From Nemertoderma westbladi (lineage: Eukaryota > Xenacoelomorpha > Nemertodermatida > Nemertodermatidae): a DNA stretch of 64,000 nucleotides. Both the position numbers and the translations under genes were made by a program. The stretch lies in NCBI GenBank assembly GCA_032718475.1, contig JAUCBJ010007520.1, positions 1-64,000 of the forward strand. Direction: 5' to 3'. This document shows positions 1 through 10,956 of this stretch, one piece after another (within the stretch, counting starts at the first letter, position 1; each line of letters starts with the position of its first letter). Under the pieces are notes generated by a model. That model did not search any database, was not told where the DNA came from, and saw only the letters and a list, made by a program, of their open reading frames with translations.

Positions 1-785
1 ATACTGCTGTACCGTAAACTGCTTGAATTATCGAAAGTATAAACTGTTACCTAACTAATCTCACGAATCGAATATCACCTAACTCATTAATCATATTGTT
101 TGTACTGTTATTTTACCGTCAGTTATTAATTGTAAATATTTGTTGATGGAAATATTGCTATTTGGATAATACGGATAAATCACCCAATTCCCAATTTTCT
201 TGATAACACTACAGGTTAGAGAGACCGGCTATATATAACAATTGCGATTTATATTAATGTGGTGTGTATTGAATCCAATGTTATTTAGCAGACCCTACGC
301 GAGTCAATTACTGCTCTCTTTATGTGTGATCAAATATACTGACTGTCGGCAGAATAGTGTGTATGATTGTGATTGGTAACAAAGTATTTCCTAAAGAATA
401 CGTTTTATACTTTAATCAGCAGCAGTATCGTTGCGTTTAGTATAAGTCTTAGTTCTGTTTAAATAGGTAAAGCGCCACGTCCTAAAGGAACTGTTAATAT
501 TTCCCGAAAGCCAATAATATCTGTCAGAAATTAATTATTAACGATCTATCGAATAATACATTAGGTATACACTGCAACCTTACACTGTAATAATACAATT
601 CAAGCATCCGAATTCAGTCTCCCGGGTGTAGATCCATCGGGTGAATGATCGCGCATGGGCTGATTTCGGCTAATGTTTTGCGTATTAGCATAAATTATTG
701 TCGTATGCTAAAGTGGTTGTAATTAACTAAAAGACATATAAAATTTGGCAGGTTAAACTGCTAAAGGTCTTCGAAAGCGCGAACA
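1..785 (+). mobile_element. 3' part of an old LTR, cut by the window edge
   Basis: This segment aligns along most of its length with the 3' two thirds of the LTR at 44498-45712. Shared landmarks are AAAGCGCCACGTCCTAAAGG, the TCTCCCGGG word followed by GGGTGAATGATCGCGCA, and the final GAAAGCGCGAACA. It is clearly diverged, with many substitutions and small indels, so it is an older copy of the same family. The 5' end lies outside the window. What follows the terminal ACA is a different repeat, so this is either a 3' LTR or a solo LTR; the other flank would decide. Confidence 0.8.
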
Positions 786-1377
786 CGGGGAATTCAAATA
801 TGGTATCGGTTTTGCTCCGCGGACGCTATTAAAAAAATAAGGGCCAAAAATAAAATTTCGCGCTTCAAACTCGCTTCGCGGGAAATCGTCTAGCTCGAAA
901 ACTACTTAATTTACGGGAGATTTGTTTACACAGACTTATAGTGCATTAAATTATCTATCTAACAGCGTTAGTTACAGCGCATTAGCTTTTATACAACTGG
1001 TGCGGCAGACGATCGTGTGAAATAAAATATTTAAAAAAAGGGACGAAAAAATTTTTTTTTTTAAATAAATCGCTACTCTATGATAATTTAGCGTATTGCG
1101 CCAAAAGTACATTTAATATTTAGCAAATTACCTCCGCTATCTTTTTTCTTAAAATTTATAATTAAAGTTACGAATTTTAAAGGTCAAAAAATATCACGAA
1201 ATTTTGGCCCTTTTTTTTCATTTTTTTTTGGGGCCAGAAATAACCCCCTCTCAAAAGATAGAAAAAAAAATTACGGCAAAGAATATACCAATTTTATTGA
1301 ATTTGGACCTCCAGAACCGAAGTTAGAGCGATTTTAGTGAAAATATAAAAAAAAAATTTTTACCAAAAATTAAGAAT

Positions 1378-1450
1378 GGCCAATATTGGATTTCGTACCC
1401 GCGAACTTAGGTTTCATTAACGTGATTGATTACCACTAGACTATGTGACC
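1378..1450 (-). repeat. tRNA-like segment inside direct repeat copy 1
   Basis: Read on the minus strand, this 73-nt segment opens GGTCACATAGTCTAGTGGTA, which contains a box A-like TAGTCTAGTGG. Further on, GGGTACGAAATCC resembles box B. Its ends can pair as an acceptor stem (GGTCA with TGACC or TGGCC). The anticodon arm pairs poorly, so this is more likely a tRNA-derived SINE head or tRNA pseudogene than a working gene. The same block occurs at 4351-4423. Confidence 0.5.
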
Positions 1451-2272
1451 AAGTGAATTTGAAATTTTCGAGTGACTATATTTAAACATCAATAACTTCG
1501 GTTCTACTGGGCCGTTTGATCTGAAACTTTTTTCATTGGATAGAGGATAGATTGTAGTGTGTGAAATAGGATACAACTTTGGAAAAGACGCATGTGCACT
1601 TAGTGCAAAATGCACTTTAATAGTGCACATTTTTTCGATAATTCAAACAGTATTATTTCAAGTTCTATACATCCTAGAATGTTAGTTTTTGGGTTAAAAT
1701 GTAGTTTGGAGTGATTTCTAACTATAATCTTAACATTTGTTTATCTTTTTATGTCTATAAAGTGACTTAAAATGTCCATGAATATGGTCCAAAATCGCAA
1801 ATGTCGCGATTTATTAAATTGGATTTTTTACACTTTTAGCGACTGACACTTGATCACGCACCATCGTAGATCGGTTTAGGATAGACATAAGTGTGTTAAA
1901 TAGGAACCACCTTTAGGATCCGCTAAAGTGCACTTGTGCAAATATGTGTGCAAATGTGCAATTTTTTTTAATAAGGTCAAATTGTGTATTATTGTGTTCT
2001 TTTCGTTGCTAATAATTTATTTTCATATTAATATGTTGTTTGGACCTTACTGAGCGCATTAGGGATATGTGTACAAATAACCGGTCCTTATAAGGGTTCG
2101 ATTGGGTAAATTAATAAAACCTAAGGTTGTAATATTCTAAAAAAACAGTGTGATCTTAAATGAATTTTAAACAATAAATAGAGATCAGATAACAAATGGA
2201 CCACACAATTTATTAAAAAAACTCGCACCTTTTCGGACTTATCGCTTCAATTTTATTCAACAGTGGATATTT

Positions 2273-2320
2273 GGGGGAAGTTAGATGAACTGCATTTATG
2301 CAGTGATTCTAACTTTCCCC
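2273..2320. repeat. Terminal hairpin of direct repeat copy 1
   Basis: An imperfect 48-nt palindrome runs from GGGGGAAGTTAGATGAACTG through a TGCATTTATGCA centre to TTCTAACTTTCCCC. The equivalent hairpin ends copy 2. Confidence 0.75.
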
Positions 2321-2336
2321 TTCTTAATATAATATA

Positions 2337-3766
2337 CCAAAGGCACATTCTTTGGAGGACCTGTTGTTTACTATGTAGACTTTGTTCAACCTAAACAGCT
2401 TAAGTCAGATTAACAATATTATCCTGTAAAATTTCTAAGCAATGAGTGGTATGAATAAAGCTGATCTTCGAACTATGGCTCTGTAATTAAATTTTATTAC
2501 TTCAACATTTATAGGGATTTACCAGTGAAAGAAACCTAGAATCCATTATCACAATGTAACAGTATCAATAACCATATCTATTCTATGTAGATCATAATAG
2601 AGACATCCTTGATTCATATATTATAATTTCCGAGCTGAAATGTTTCGGTGACTATAACTTACAGGCTTCGTATTATGTACAAACGACTGAGTAGTATATA
2701 TTAATATTAATGGGTTACCGGTATATAGAACGAGTGAACACTGTGAGCGAACATATATTACATAAAATTTAGAGTAAAATAAAATTAACGAGTCCAGTTC
2801 GTCTCCCCTCGTGTCAACCGACCCATACCCCCATCCTTCCCCCTCCTTCCACGCGTTTCCCTTTACCTCGTGGTCTTTTGTCAAGTAAATATTCCATTTG
2901 GGTCCGCCTAGGTGGGAAGAAACATTTTTTAAAAACATTCAGTAAGGGCGGCGTTGAGTGAGGTGAATTCGCCGCCCCTCCAAAGGACGCAGTCTACATA
3001 CTGGACGCGTAGTTACTGCGAAAACGGTGTTCCACCCCCCCCCCCCCCCCCCATTCGACCTATTTTCCAAGGTACGATTTTCTTGATTTTTCGAGGGGGG
3101 ACGCGTAATGCCAAAAAAATAAGATTCTTCAGAGCTTTTAGCGAATCTATCGTTTTGACGGACATGACGGACAATTGTCTGGTTTTTTTGTCTTTTTTTC
3201 ACTAGGACTCTTAAAAAACCTCTATTTGACGCATCCAGAGACACCGAGAATCGAAAGAGGGGGTCTAAATTAGCCATTTCCACTTCTTGGAATACCCCGC
3301 CTCCGGGCTTGTTTTCAATCTATTGTCCGTCAAAGTTGAAAAAACTGACAAAATGACGTTGCGGGATCCGTAATAACTCGCCTACTATTTATCGTACGGG
3401 AACGAAAGTAACGCAGTTGCAATGATGACGAGTGGGTCTACCTTCGTATCGAATGGGGGTAAGAGATTTATTAAAATTTCGGGTGGAAAAAGGGGCCGTA
3501 AATTTGTACGTTTTTATCTGTCTTTTTTCGAAATTTTATTTCCGAAATGTTTAATTCGACAACGCGGGTAGGAATCCACTAATGCTTTTATGAAACTCGT
3601 AGAAGATCATTGGGGCTACGTTTCTATCGAGTGCGGGTACAAAAAATATGTCAACAATAGGGGCCAAAAAGGGCCAGAATATGAAAAATATTTTTTATCG
3701 AATAATTTTTTATTTTTCACTTTAGTAGGTTAAGGTACATTTTATACGGTCAATATCGATACTGTA
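2337..3766. other. Spacer between the two direct repeats, no gene seen
   Basis: No recognisable coding or RNA gene is present. The stretch contains a C18 tract at 3035-3052 and GC-rich low-complexity sequence around 2800-2900. Open frames here are short and look accidental. Confidence 0.5.
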
Positions 3767-4350
3767 CGGGGAATTCAAATATGGTATTGGTTTTGCTCCG
3801 CGGACGCTTAAAAAAATGAGGGCCAAAAATAAAATTTCGCCCTTCAAACTCGCTTCGCGGGAAATCGTCTAGCTCGAAAACTACTTAACTTACGGGAGAT
3901 TTGTTTACACAGACTTATAGTGCGTTAAATTATCTATCTAACAGCGTTACTTACAGCGCATTAGCTTTTATACAACTGGTGCGGCAGACGATCGTGTGAA
4001 ATAAAATATTTAAAAAAAGGGACGAAATTTTTTTTTTTTTAATAAATCGCTACTCTATGATAATTTAGCGTATTGCGCCAAAAGTACATTTAAAATTTAG
4101 CAAATTACTTCCACTATCTTTTTTCTTAACATTTATAATTAAAATAACGAGTTTTAAGGGTCGAAAAATTTCGCGTAATTTTGGCCCTTTTTTTCATTTT
4201 TTTGGGGTCAAAAATACCCCCTCTCAAAAGATAGAAAAAAAATTACGGCAAAGAATATACAAATTTTATTGAATTTGGAGCACCAGAACCGAAGTTAGAG
4301 CGAATTTAGTCAAAAATTAAAAATATTATTTTTTGCAAAAAATTAAGAAT

Positions 4351-4423
4351 GGTCAATATTGGATTTCGTACCCACGAACTTAGGTTTCATTAACGTGATT
4401 GATAACCACTAGACTATGTGACC
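4351..4423 (-). repeat. tRNA-like segment inside direct repeat copy 2
   Basis: This 73-nt block corresponds to 1378-1450. The acceptor-stem pairing GGTCA/TGACC is intact here, box A reads TAGTCTAGTGGTTATC and the box B-like word is GGGTACGAAATCC. The anticodon arm does not pair well, so a tRNA-derived repeat head is the better reading. Confidence 0.5.
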
Positions 4424-5275
4424 AAGAGAATCCGAAATTTTCGAGTGACTATTTTTAAACATCAATAACTTCGGTTCTACTGTGCCGTTTGATCTGAAAC
4501 TTTTTTCATTGGATAGAGGATAGATTGTAGTGTGTGGAATAGGATACAACTTGGGAAAAGACGCATGTGCACTTAGTGCAAAGTGCACTTAAAAAGTGCG
4601 CATTTTTTCTATATTTCAAACACTATTATTTCCAGTTTTATTCATCGTATAATGTGATTTTTTGGATTAAAATGTAGTTTGGAATGATTTCTAACTATAA
4701 TCGTAACATTTGTTTAACTTTTTATGTATAATATAAAATGACTTAAAATGTCCATGAATATGGTCCAATATCGCAAATGTCGAGATTTATTAAATTGGAT
4801 TTTTGACACGTTTAGCGACTGACACTTGATCATGCACCATCGTAGATCGGTAGAGGATAAACATAAGTTTGTTAAATAAGAACCACCATTACGATCTGCT
4901 AAAGTGCATTTGTACAAATAAGTGTGCAAAAGTGCAAATTTTTTAATAAAGTCAAATTATATAGTATTGGGTTATTTTCTTTGCAGATACTTTATTTTCA
5001 TATTAATATGTTGTTTGAACCTTACTGAGCGCATTAGGGATATGTGTACAAATAACCGGCCCTTATGAGGCTTCGATTGGGTAAATTAAAAAAACATAAG
5101 GTTGTAATATTCTAAAAAACCAGTGTGATATTAAATGCACTTTAAACAATAAATAGAGATCAAACAACAAATGGACCACACAATTAAAAACTCGCACAAT
5201 TTTGTAATTATTATATCGCTTCAAATTAATTCAACAGTGGGATTTGGGGAAAGGGGGAAGTTACAGTGTGCATTC

Positions 5276-5324
5276 GGGGGAAGTTTGGTGAACTGCATTT
5301 ATGCAGTGAATCCAAACTTCCCCC
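5276..5324. repeat. Terminal hairpin of direct repeat copy 2
   Basis: A long palindrome opens GGGGGAAGTTTGGTGAACTG, turns at TGCATTTATGCA and closes with TCCAAACTTCCCCC. Base differences from copy 1 are partly compensatory (TTTGG pairs CCAAA here, TTAGA pairs TCTAA there), so pairing has been kept in both copies. Confidence 0.75.
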
Positions 5325-5345
5325 TTTGATATATCATATACTTAA

Positions 5346-6306
5346 CCCTATTCCACCTGGGGTTGGGCAGAATCTGCCCAACACTTTTTATTTTCAGAAA
5401 TTCATGATGATGATTTTTATGTATTATTATGAAATTCATTGACTTTTCCTAGAATTTAATTGGCTTTCTGATGGTAACCAAATATTTTTTTCATCATTTG
5501 TACTTTTTGTGCTATGGTGCGTTTTTCTTATCATAGTCGCATTTTTTTATTATAATATCTTTATTAGCCTAACTAACTAGAAAAGATAATCCCTGGTTGG
5601 ATAGTTCCACTAGTCAACAAGCTAGAATACAACCAATTACGGTCCAGGACATTCATTTGGCTGGGTTATAAAATTAAATTCAAACAGGAGATTGTCTACT
5701 GCTTGGATTAGTACACATCAATCACATTATTTTTTAATAACAAAATACTAAACTGACAGATAAGCAATAAGTCTACTAGGATGAAACAACAACCACCATT
5801 GAACCCAGTATATTCCTAATGTAATACAGCAGACATAAACAGAGGTGAATAAATCTATTCAATAACAACACCCCTGGGTGTCTCTAATTGTCTGCTATTA
5901 GTTCAATTATTAATAGTGAATCTTACATTAGTAAACTGTCTGCCAAAATATCGAATGTCAACAATCCACATTCTTCCATGGTCTATTAATTTTCACTTGG
6001 GATGTCTGGCAGAGTTAGGCAGACAGTGGTGTTGGGAGGAGTATGTATAGTATTATCTCATCTTTTTACTATAATGGGTTATCATCATGAAAATTAAATT
6101 ATATGGATATATTATTTTAAATTATGAATATATAAAATTCAGAACAGATGCATTATATATTTTTCTACAAACCTGCGAAAATTTGGAAAGTTTTCGTTAT
6201 CGATTATCGTTAGATTATCGTTACATTTTAGTGTATAATAAACTGTTGGGCATTTATGCCCAACCCCAGGTGGAATCTCGGACAAAAGAGCCCAGGTGGA
6301 ATAGGG
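5346..6306. mobile_element. TTAA-flanked non-autonomous DNA transposon (MITE)
   Basis: The ends are a perfect 15-bp inverted repeat (CCCTATTCCACCTGG) and the element is bordered on both sides by TTAA (5342-5345 and 6307-6310). Inside each end lies a subterminal palindrome built on GTTGGGCA...TGCCCAAC. TTAA duplication is the mark of piggyBac, and also of Kolobok and Sola3 elements. The 961-bp interior has no transposase. The terminal CCCTATT is shared with the 37352-42336 element, so that or a relative may supply the transposase. Confidence 0.85.
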
Positions 6307-6310
6307 TTAA

Positions 6311-7199
6311 GACATGCTAGGGTGACGGGGAAATATTTGTTACTGTCACACTTTGCTTCCATTTATCCTATCCTTTATTATTACCCCAGTCAGATAAGAG
6401 ATAATAAATCAGTAAAAACTAAACTAAACTGTCTTTCATGCAAACAAATTTCTAACTAAAGACGGGTGAATGACCATGACCATGGAAATAATTTTAAATA
6501 TAATTGTATATCAACTATTTGGGGAGGCTTCCAAGTTAAACCCGAAAACAATTATTTTGTTACATATATAGTAAATAACGTTGTATGTTCTTCTTCCTCT
6601 CATAGTTAAATATAAATGAAATATCTCTGATCGCTATGCCCTGTAACATTTCACAACCAAAATATTTAAGTGTGAAAAGTGTAGGCCTACCACACTCCGC
6701 CCAAACAACCGCAAACGCATAGCCAACAAATTTAACAAAAGGTTACATACATGTTGGGTTCACGACGAGATGAGTGAAAATTGATCGCGTAATATAAAGT
6801 AAAAAATTAAGAGACGGGCTGGCTCTCCTCCACTTTCTTACCCAATGGAAATGTTGTTGTTATAATCTAATATTGGGGCGGGTTTCTCTCGGTATATATA
6901 TATATAAATATACTATACATAAATAGTGTCTAGTAATAGGATTTCCTTAGCCCAACCGAGGTATGACAAATGTCCTTCACCAACTATATATAATAACAAA
7001 TAACTTATATTTCGACAAATTACATGGCTTTATCAAAGTTAAAGGGCCTAGTAAGTAGTACTCTTAGAGCAACTAAAGAAATACTATACATATATATACA
7101 GTATAATATTCCACCATGCAGAATACATTAGGATAACAAATTAACATTAACAAGAAATACATTAGAATTACATTACAAAATATTCTATTTTTTTTATAT
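6311..7199. other. AT-rich intergenic or intronic sequence, no gene seen
   Basis: No coding, RNA or repeat structure stands out apart from short TA microsatellites near 6896-6912 and 7086-7106. It lies immediately 3' of the minus-strand PAN-domain gene, but no convincing polyadenylation signal was identified. Confidence 0.4.
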
Positions 7200-7508
7200 T
7201 CAGATTAAATATTTAATTTGACCTTTTTTCTTGCTGATCCAACGTCTCCCCAGAGTTTCCACATCCCAGTTGACCATATCCGCCAGACAATCCTCTTCAT
7301 ATATTTCGCATCTGTCAGTGAAGTTGAAAGACCAGCATTGTTCATTCCGCTCACAATCAATGCTGCATTGGTTGGCAGATGTGGCTTTGGTAGATATACC
7401 AAGTTGGGTTTCGATAGTGCAGAAATGGTTGAGGAAAAGACCACCGAGCGATAAGCCTACCACATTGGACAAAATGAAGATGGTAAGACTTACCAACGTT
7501 GCATACAT
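7200..7508 (-). CDS. Small secreted PAN/apple-like protein
   Basis: The frame encodes 102 residues. Residues 1-22 (MYATLVSLTIFILSNVVGLS and following) form a typical signal peptide: short N-region, hydrophobic core, then small residues. The rest reads as one PAN/apple-type module with six cysteines, FC..., QC.xxDC, EQCWSFNF, RCEIY and EDC. The CWSFNF-x-C-x-I-Y core is characteristic of PAN domains, which mediate protein or carbohydrate contacts outside the cell. The product would be a single-domain secreted protein, unless the true gene splices downstream: a GGTCAA word near the end is a poor donor, so termination in this exon seems more likely. It lies downstream of, and on the same strand as, the EGF-type exons, but no link is shown. 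PAN membership is inferred from the cysteine pattern. Confidence 0.6.
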   Translation of the reverse strand: MYATLVSLTIFILSNVVGLSLGGLFLNHFCTIETQLGISTKATSANQCSIDCERNEQCWSFNFTDRCEIYEEDCLADMVNWDVETLGRRWISKKKGQIKYLI

Positions 7509-7986
7509 ATCTTATTGTTTATATGACATGGTGATAAATTGATTTTCTGGCTCCATTTGCTATAGAGTTGTTTAATAACATAATTTTTACATATTTACTG
7601 ACTGTTTATTATAATATGTTTTAAATTATTTTCTTATTAATAATAATAATGATCATAATATATGTCTATGTCTATGTGTCTGTGTCTGTTATATATGTCT
7701 ATGGTATTTCTGTGCAAATTTATGTTAGTCGGAGGGTGTAGGGGGTGGGGGGGTTGTGGGTGTTGTTCAGTATTCGTTTAGCACGATTGCTAATATCTCA
7801 GTTATTTTACAACGACATTTTATTACATATTTGGAATCCTTACATGCCAAGTCCTTACAAACAATGAGAAATTATCGGATATCTAACGACATAAAGCTCG
7901 TTGTTTTATAAAACAATGACACAACTTAATGTTTCCAAATTTGAGCCTAAATTCTCGAATGGTGTGATTGCCTTGTAAAAGCGGTA
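7509..7986. other. Upstream flank of the PAN gene, no further gene seen
   Basis: This is the presumed 5' side of the minus-strand PAN gene. It contains a GTCTATGTCTATG microsatellite-like stretch near 7662-7702 and a G-rich tract near 7730-7770. No clear promoter was recognised. Confidence 0.35.
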
Positions 7987-8051
7987 GCATGCCCACTTAG
8001 CTTAGCGTGCCCACTTAGCTTAGCGTGCTCACTTAGCTTAGCGTGCCCACT
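7987..8051. repeat. 18-bp tandem repeat, about 3.6 copies
   Basis: The unit GCGTGCCCACTTAGCTTA is repeated with only one or two changes per copy. It is a small minisatellite with no evident coding meaning. Confidence 0.9.
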
Positions 8052-8400
8052 TTTTAGTCAAGGTAATTGTCACTCGCATATGTTGCATATGCTGTCTCTG
8101 CATACAAACTGTATAAAAACTTGGCAATTAAAGAGGCGCCATCCGTTCCTTACAACAAGTAACTGCCACGAGAGAGGAGCCATAATTTTAGCTGTGGTGG
8201 TTCAATTTAACACGTTCGTTCGTTAACACGCACCACGAGGCTCAGTTATGAGATACAGATTAATATTGAGCGATTCTACTGTATCACAAACTTGGAATTT
8301 AAGAAATTTAATCAAACACCAGTAAATCAAAAAGAGGGAAACCCTCCCCCCCCCCCTCACCCTCTTAACCTCCCTCTTAATCTGCACCACCCCAACCCAA

Positions 8401-10330
8401 CTAGGATCGGCATGCTGCATTGCAGCTGCATTTTTAAGAATGCTGTGCCGGCTTGTCAACAAAATTGCACCGCCACAACTCCCTATCACCCATGACATTT
8501 GCTAGATCATCCGCATCTTTAAGGCCAGTGTCCTTTAAGATGCGTCTCAAGAAAGTCATGGGCTGTCCACCATGCTTATTCACTCCATGAGGCTGCCAAA
8601 GTACAAGATTATGCACTGGCTGGTCCTCACGGCGAAAGCAATGTCCTGCAAAGCGGAGGCGATTTTGTTCTAGTGTCAAGCTTGGGGGAACCAATGAGAC
8701 ACCTCCAATGTTATATAGTGTCTGGTTGGAGATGTGTGCATTGTACTTGACACAATGAACCCGGCGTAGCATTCTTGTGAATGTGCCATCCAGAGATTTG
8801 GTGTCCTCAGCAGTTAGGGCCCAGCATGGACTCCCGTAGAGGAGTACTGGAACTACTGCTGCTCTAAATAATCGGACCTTAAGTTCCCGATTAATTCTAG
8901 GTGACTTCCAAATCCTGGAAAGCCTATTCAAGGCTGCCCATGCCTTTCCCTTACGTATTCGAAGGTCCTCACCTGACTTCCGGATCCATGATCCCAGGTA
9001 ACAGAAGTCGTCCACATGCTCAAGCATACCATCCTTTGAGCTTATGCTCATCCGATCAGAGACTTGCTGAGGACGTTCAAAGTTAACTGTCAGAATTTTG
9101 GTCCTTCTGGAGTTAATAAAAAGACCAACACTAGAAGCAGCATGTTCTAATGAGCTGAGGAGCCGTTGGGCTCCCTCTAATGATTCTGAGAGTACTCCTA
9201 ATTCATCAGCAAAGTCTAGATCAGTTAGGTACTTGGCAGGATTTCCTCGACTTCTGGAGCCAGTAGGTGGAGTTATCATCACCCCATCATCATTATGATG
9301 ATCTAAGGACATGCGTAGAACATAGTCAACCGCAATAATGAACAAGAATGGTGCATGTGTGTCTCCTTGGAGGACGCCCCATAACACTTCAAATGGTTTT
9401 GTGTCACCGTCAACAGTAGACACAAATGTTGTCGAACCATCGTATACTGATCTGATTGCTGCAATAATTTCATCAGGAATCCCATATAATGAAAGTATGC
9501 TGAACATATGTGACCGAGAGCCTGAATCAAAGGCCTTGAAGAAGTCAACAAAGATAACAGCCAGATGCCTGTCTTTCTTTTTTGATAATTCTTCAATTAT
9601 CCTTCTAAGTGCCAAAATGGGCTCCATGGTCCCACGACCTTTACGGAACCCATTCTGATTTCCACGGAGCAGTCTCTCAATGGGATCCCTGATGCGATTT
9701 AATAGAATCCTATTGTATAGCTTTGCAGCAATCGAGATCAATGAGATTCCCCGAAAAGAACCATAGAGTGTTAGGTTGCCCTTCTTGGGAACTGGCTCCA
9801 ACTTATTTGTTTTCATTTCTTGTGGGACTCTCGTTGTTCGGTACATGTCTACTATGATGGGATAGATGAGCTTTAAACACTCAGGTATTTTAAAGACCTC
9901 AGGGGGAATACCATCTACTCCACTGGCACGATTGGTCTTAATGCTCTTTGCAGCAGCCTTCACTTCTGCAAAGGAGATATCGCCAATGGGAATATCTGGG
10001 AGTACAGACTCAGACACTTTTACTTCTATAAAGTTATCAGGAAATACCCTGTCATTATTGAGGAGCTTTTCAAAGTGGGCTTTCCAACCATTGAGGCGAT
10101 CGGCTGGTGATTCAGCAACCTTGGTGGTTGGTTGGCTTTTCCGCCCAGTAAGCAGATTGATCGATTTCCATGCCTGGGATGATTGCCTGCTGTCGTCAGC
10201 ATCATTGATGGCATCAACCTGTTGGTTTATTAGCTCCTGTAGATTAACAGAGTACTGCCTGTTTAGGGACCTAGATGCAGCCTTAACTGCATTCTTGGCC
10301 GCTGTAGTCTGTTTGAGTCGGGACTCTTTT
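8401..10330 (-). mobile_element. 5'-truncated non-LTR retrotransposon with 31-bp TSD
   Basis: An identical 31-bp sequence (starting CTCCCTCTTAATCTGCACCA) sits at 8370-8400 and 10331-10361 and brackets this segment exactly, as expected for a target-site duplication. On the minus strand the insert begins inside the reverse-transcriptase ORF, so the endonuclease half is missing, and it ends GCATGCCGATCCTAG with no poly(A) tail. A second copy of the 3' end at 10957-11262 ends the same way, confirming the 3' terminus. Being 5'-truncated, it was dead on arrival. The clade is not certain; the C-terminal part suggests an RTE-like or related LINE. Confidence 0.85.
8434..10329 (-). pseudogene. Reverse transcriptase fragment with altered FADD box
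   Basis: The reading frame is open for about 630 codons within the element. Any start codon upstream near 10401 lies in flanking host DNA beyond the TSD, so the true N-terminus is lost. Visible reverse-transcriptase motifs are palm motif A (IFVDFFKAFDS), motif B (GVLQGDTHAPF) and motif C, which here reads LDFADELG. The second catalytic aspartate of the usual FADD is glutamate (GAA codon at 9202-9204), a one-base change expected to cripple catalysis. A conserved C-terminal region follows (RLRFAGHCFRREDQPVHN). The protein would normally copy the element RNA at the nicked target. The long frame without stops suggests recent insertion, or a defect already present in the parent. Confidence 0.8.
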
Positions 10331-10361
10331 CTCCCTCTTAATCTGCACCACCCCAACCCAA

Positions 10362-10927
10362 AGGCGCACATAGGATTGATGAAAGGCAGAGGTATTAACA
10401 TAAAATTTGTGTTTTAAAAGTAATATGTTATATTTATTTTTAATATAACACAAAGTACAACTGGAATATACAAGCAGTACAAATTTCTAGCATAAATAAT
10501 TAAAGATCGCATATTATTTAATTTACTTAACCAACAAAGAAATCAATAAACACATGTTATTGATAACATGCTAAACTCATAATATATTATATATTTTAGG
10601 CGTGGAGGCGACCCAATTTGTGAGAAATATAACACTTTACCTTATGCTGATAGTATTGATATTGAGATATTAATTATCATGTCAACACCTCAACGAAATT
10701 ATTTAGCTAATTTATTCTAAAAAATCATGATTAAGTACTCGTCCAATCATTTTGTAAGCTAAACACAATAACCAAGCTGGCTTATTAGTCTGGCTCATTA
10801 CAATGCTGCCCTTGAGTAGAGGTGAGGTGTGGTTGGACTGGTTCCCAGTTGTATAATTGTTAAGTATAATTATTTAAATCTTATACTAGAAAGTAATTAA
10901 TATCCTTTAAGAGGCAGGTTGAACGGC
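10362..10927. other. AT-rich flank, no gene seen
   Basis: This is host flanking DNA beyond the right TSD of the reverse-transcriptase insertion. No coding or structural signal is recognised. Confidence 0.4.
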
Positions 10928-10956
10928 AGGCATTGCGGAACAGTAAGAAGTGCACA

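Larger units (their letters stand above)
786..2336. repeat. Direct repeat copy 1 (about 1.55 kb)
   Basis: Nearly the whole segment is repeated in the same orientation at 3767-5340. Both begin CGGGGAATTCAAATATGGTA and end in a long hairpin of the form GGGGGAAGTT...AACTTTCCCC. They differ by scattered substitutions and short indels. No coding sequence is visible, and runs of A and T are common. The left border coincides with the end of the LTR at 785, so an LTR element may have inserted into or beside this copy. The family is not recognised: the spacing resembles long terminal repeats around a 1.4-kb interior, but no TG...CA ends or target duplication were found. Confidence 0.8.
3767..5340. repeat. 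Direct repeat copy 2 (about 1.57 kb)
   Basis: This is the second copy of the repeat at 786-2336, in the same orientation and starting 2,981 bp further right. It contains the same tRNA-like block and the same terminal hairpin. Extra GGGGGAAG words just before the hairpin (5253-5280) suggest local duplication at this end. No coding capacity is visible. The TTAA-flanked MITE begins only a few bases beyond the right end. Confidence 0.8.

Noticed and set aside
1378-1450. Functional tRNA gene
   Set aside because: Acceptor stem and boxes are recognisable but the anticodon arm does not pair, and the block is part of a repeated element.
2273-2336. Helitron 3' end
   Set aside because: The hairpin is far longer than the typical Helitron one and is not followed by CTRR; no 5' TC end or AT target was found.
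2939-3283. 114-codon minus-strand frame with a polyglycine run
   Set aside because: The frame owes its length to the C18 tract and low-complexity sequence; no family resemblance.
10331-10401. Methionine at 10401 as start of the reverse transcriptase
   Set aside because: It lies outside the element, beyond the right copy of the 31-bp target duplication, so the first residues come from host flank.
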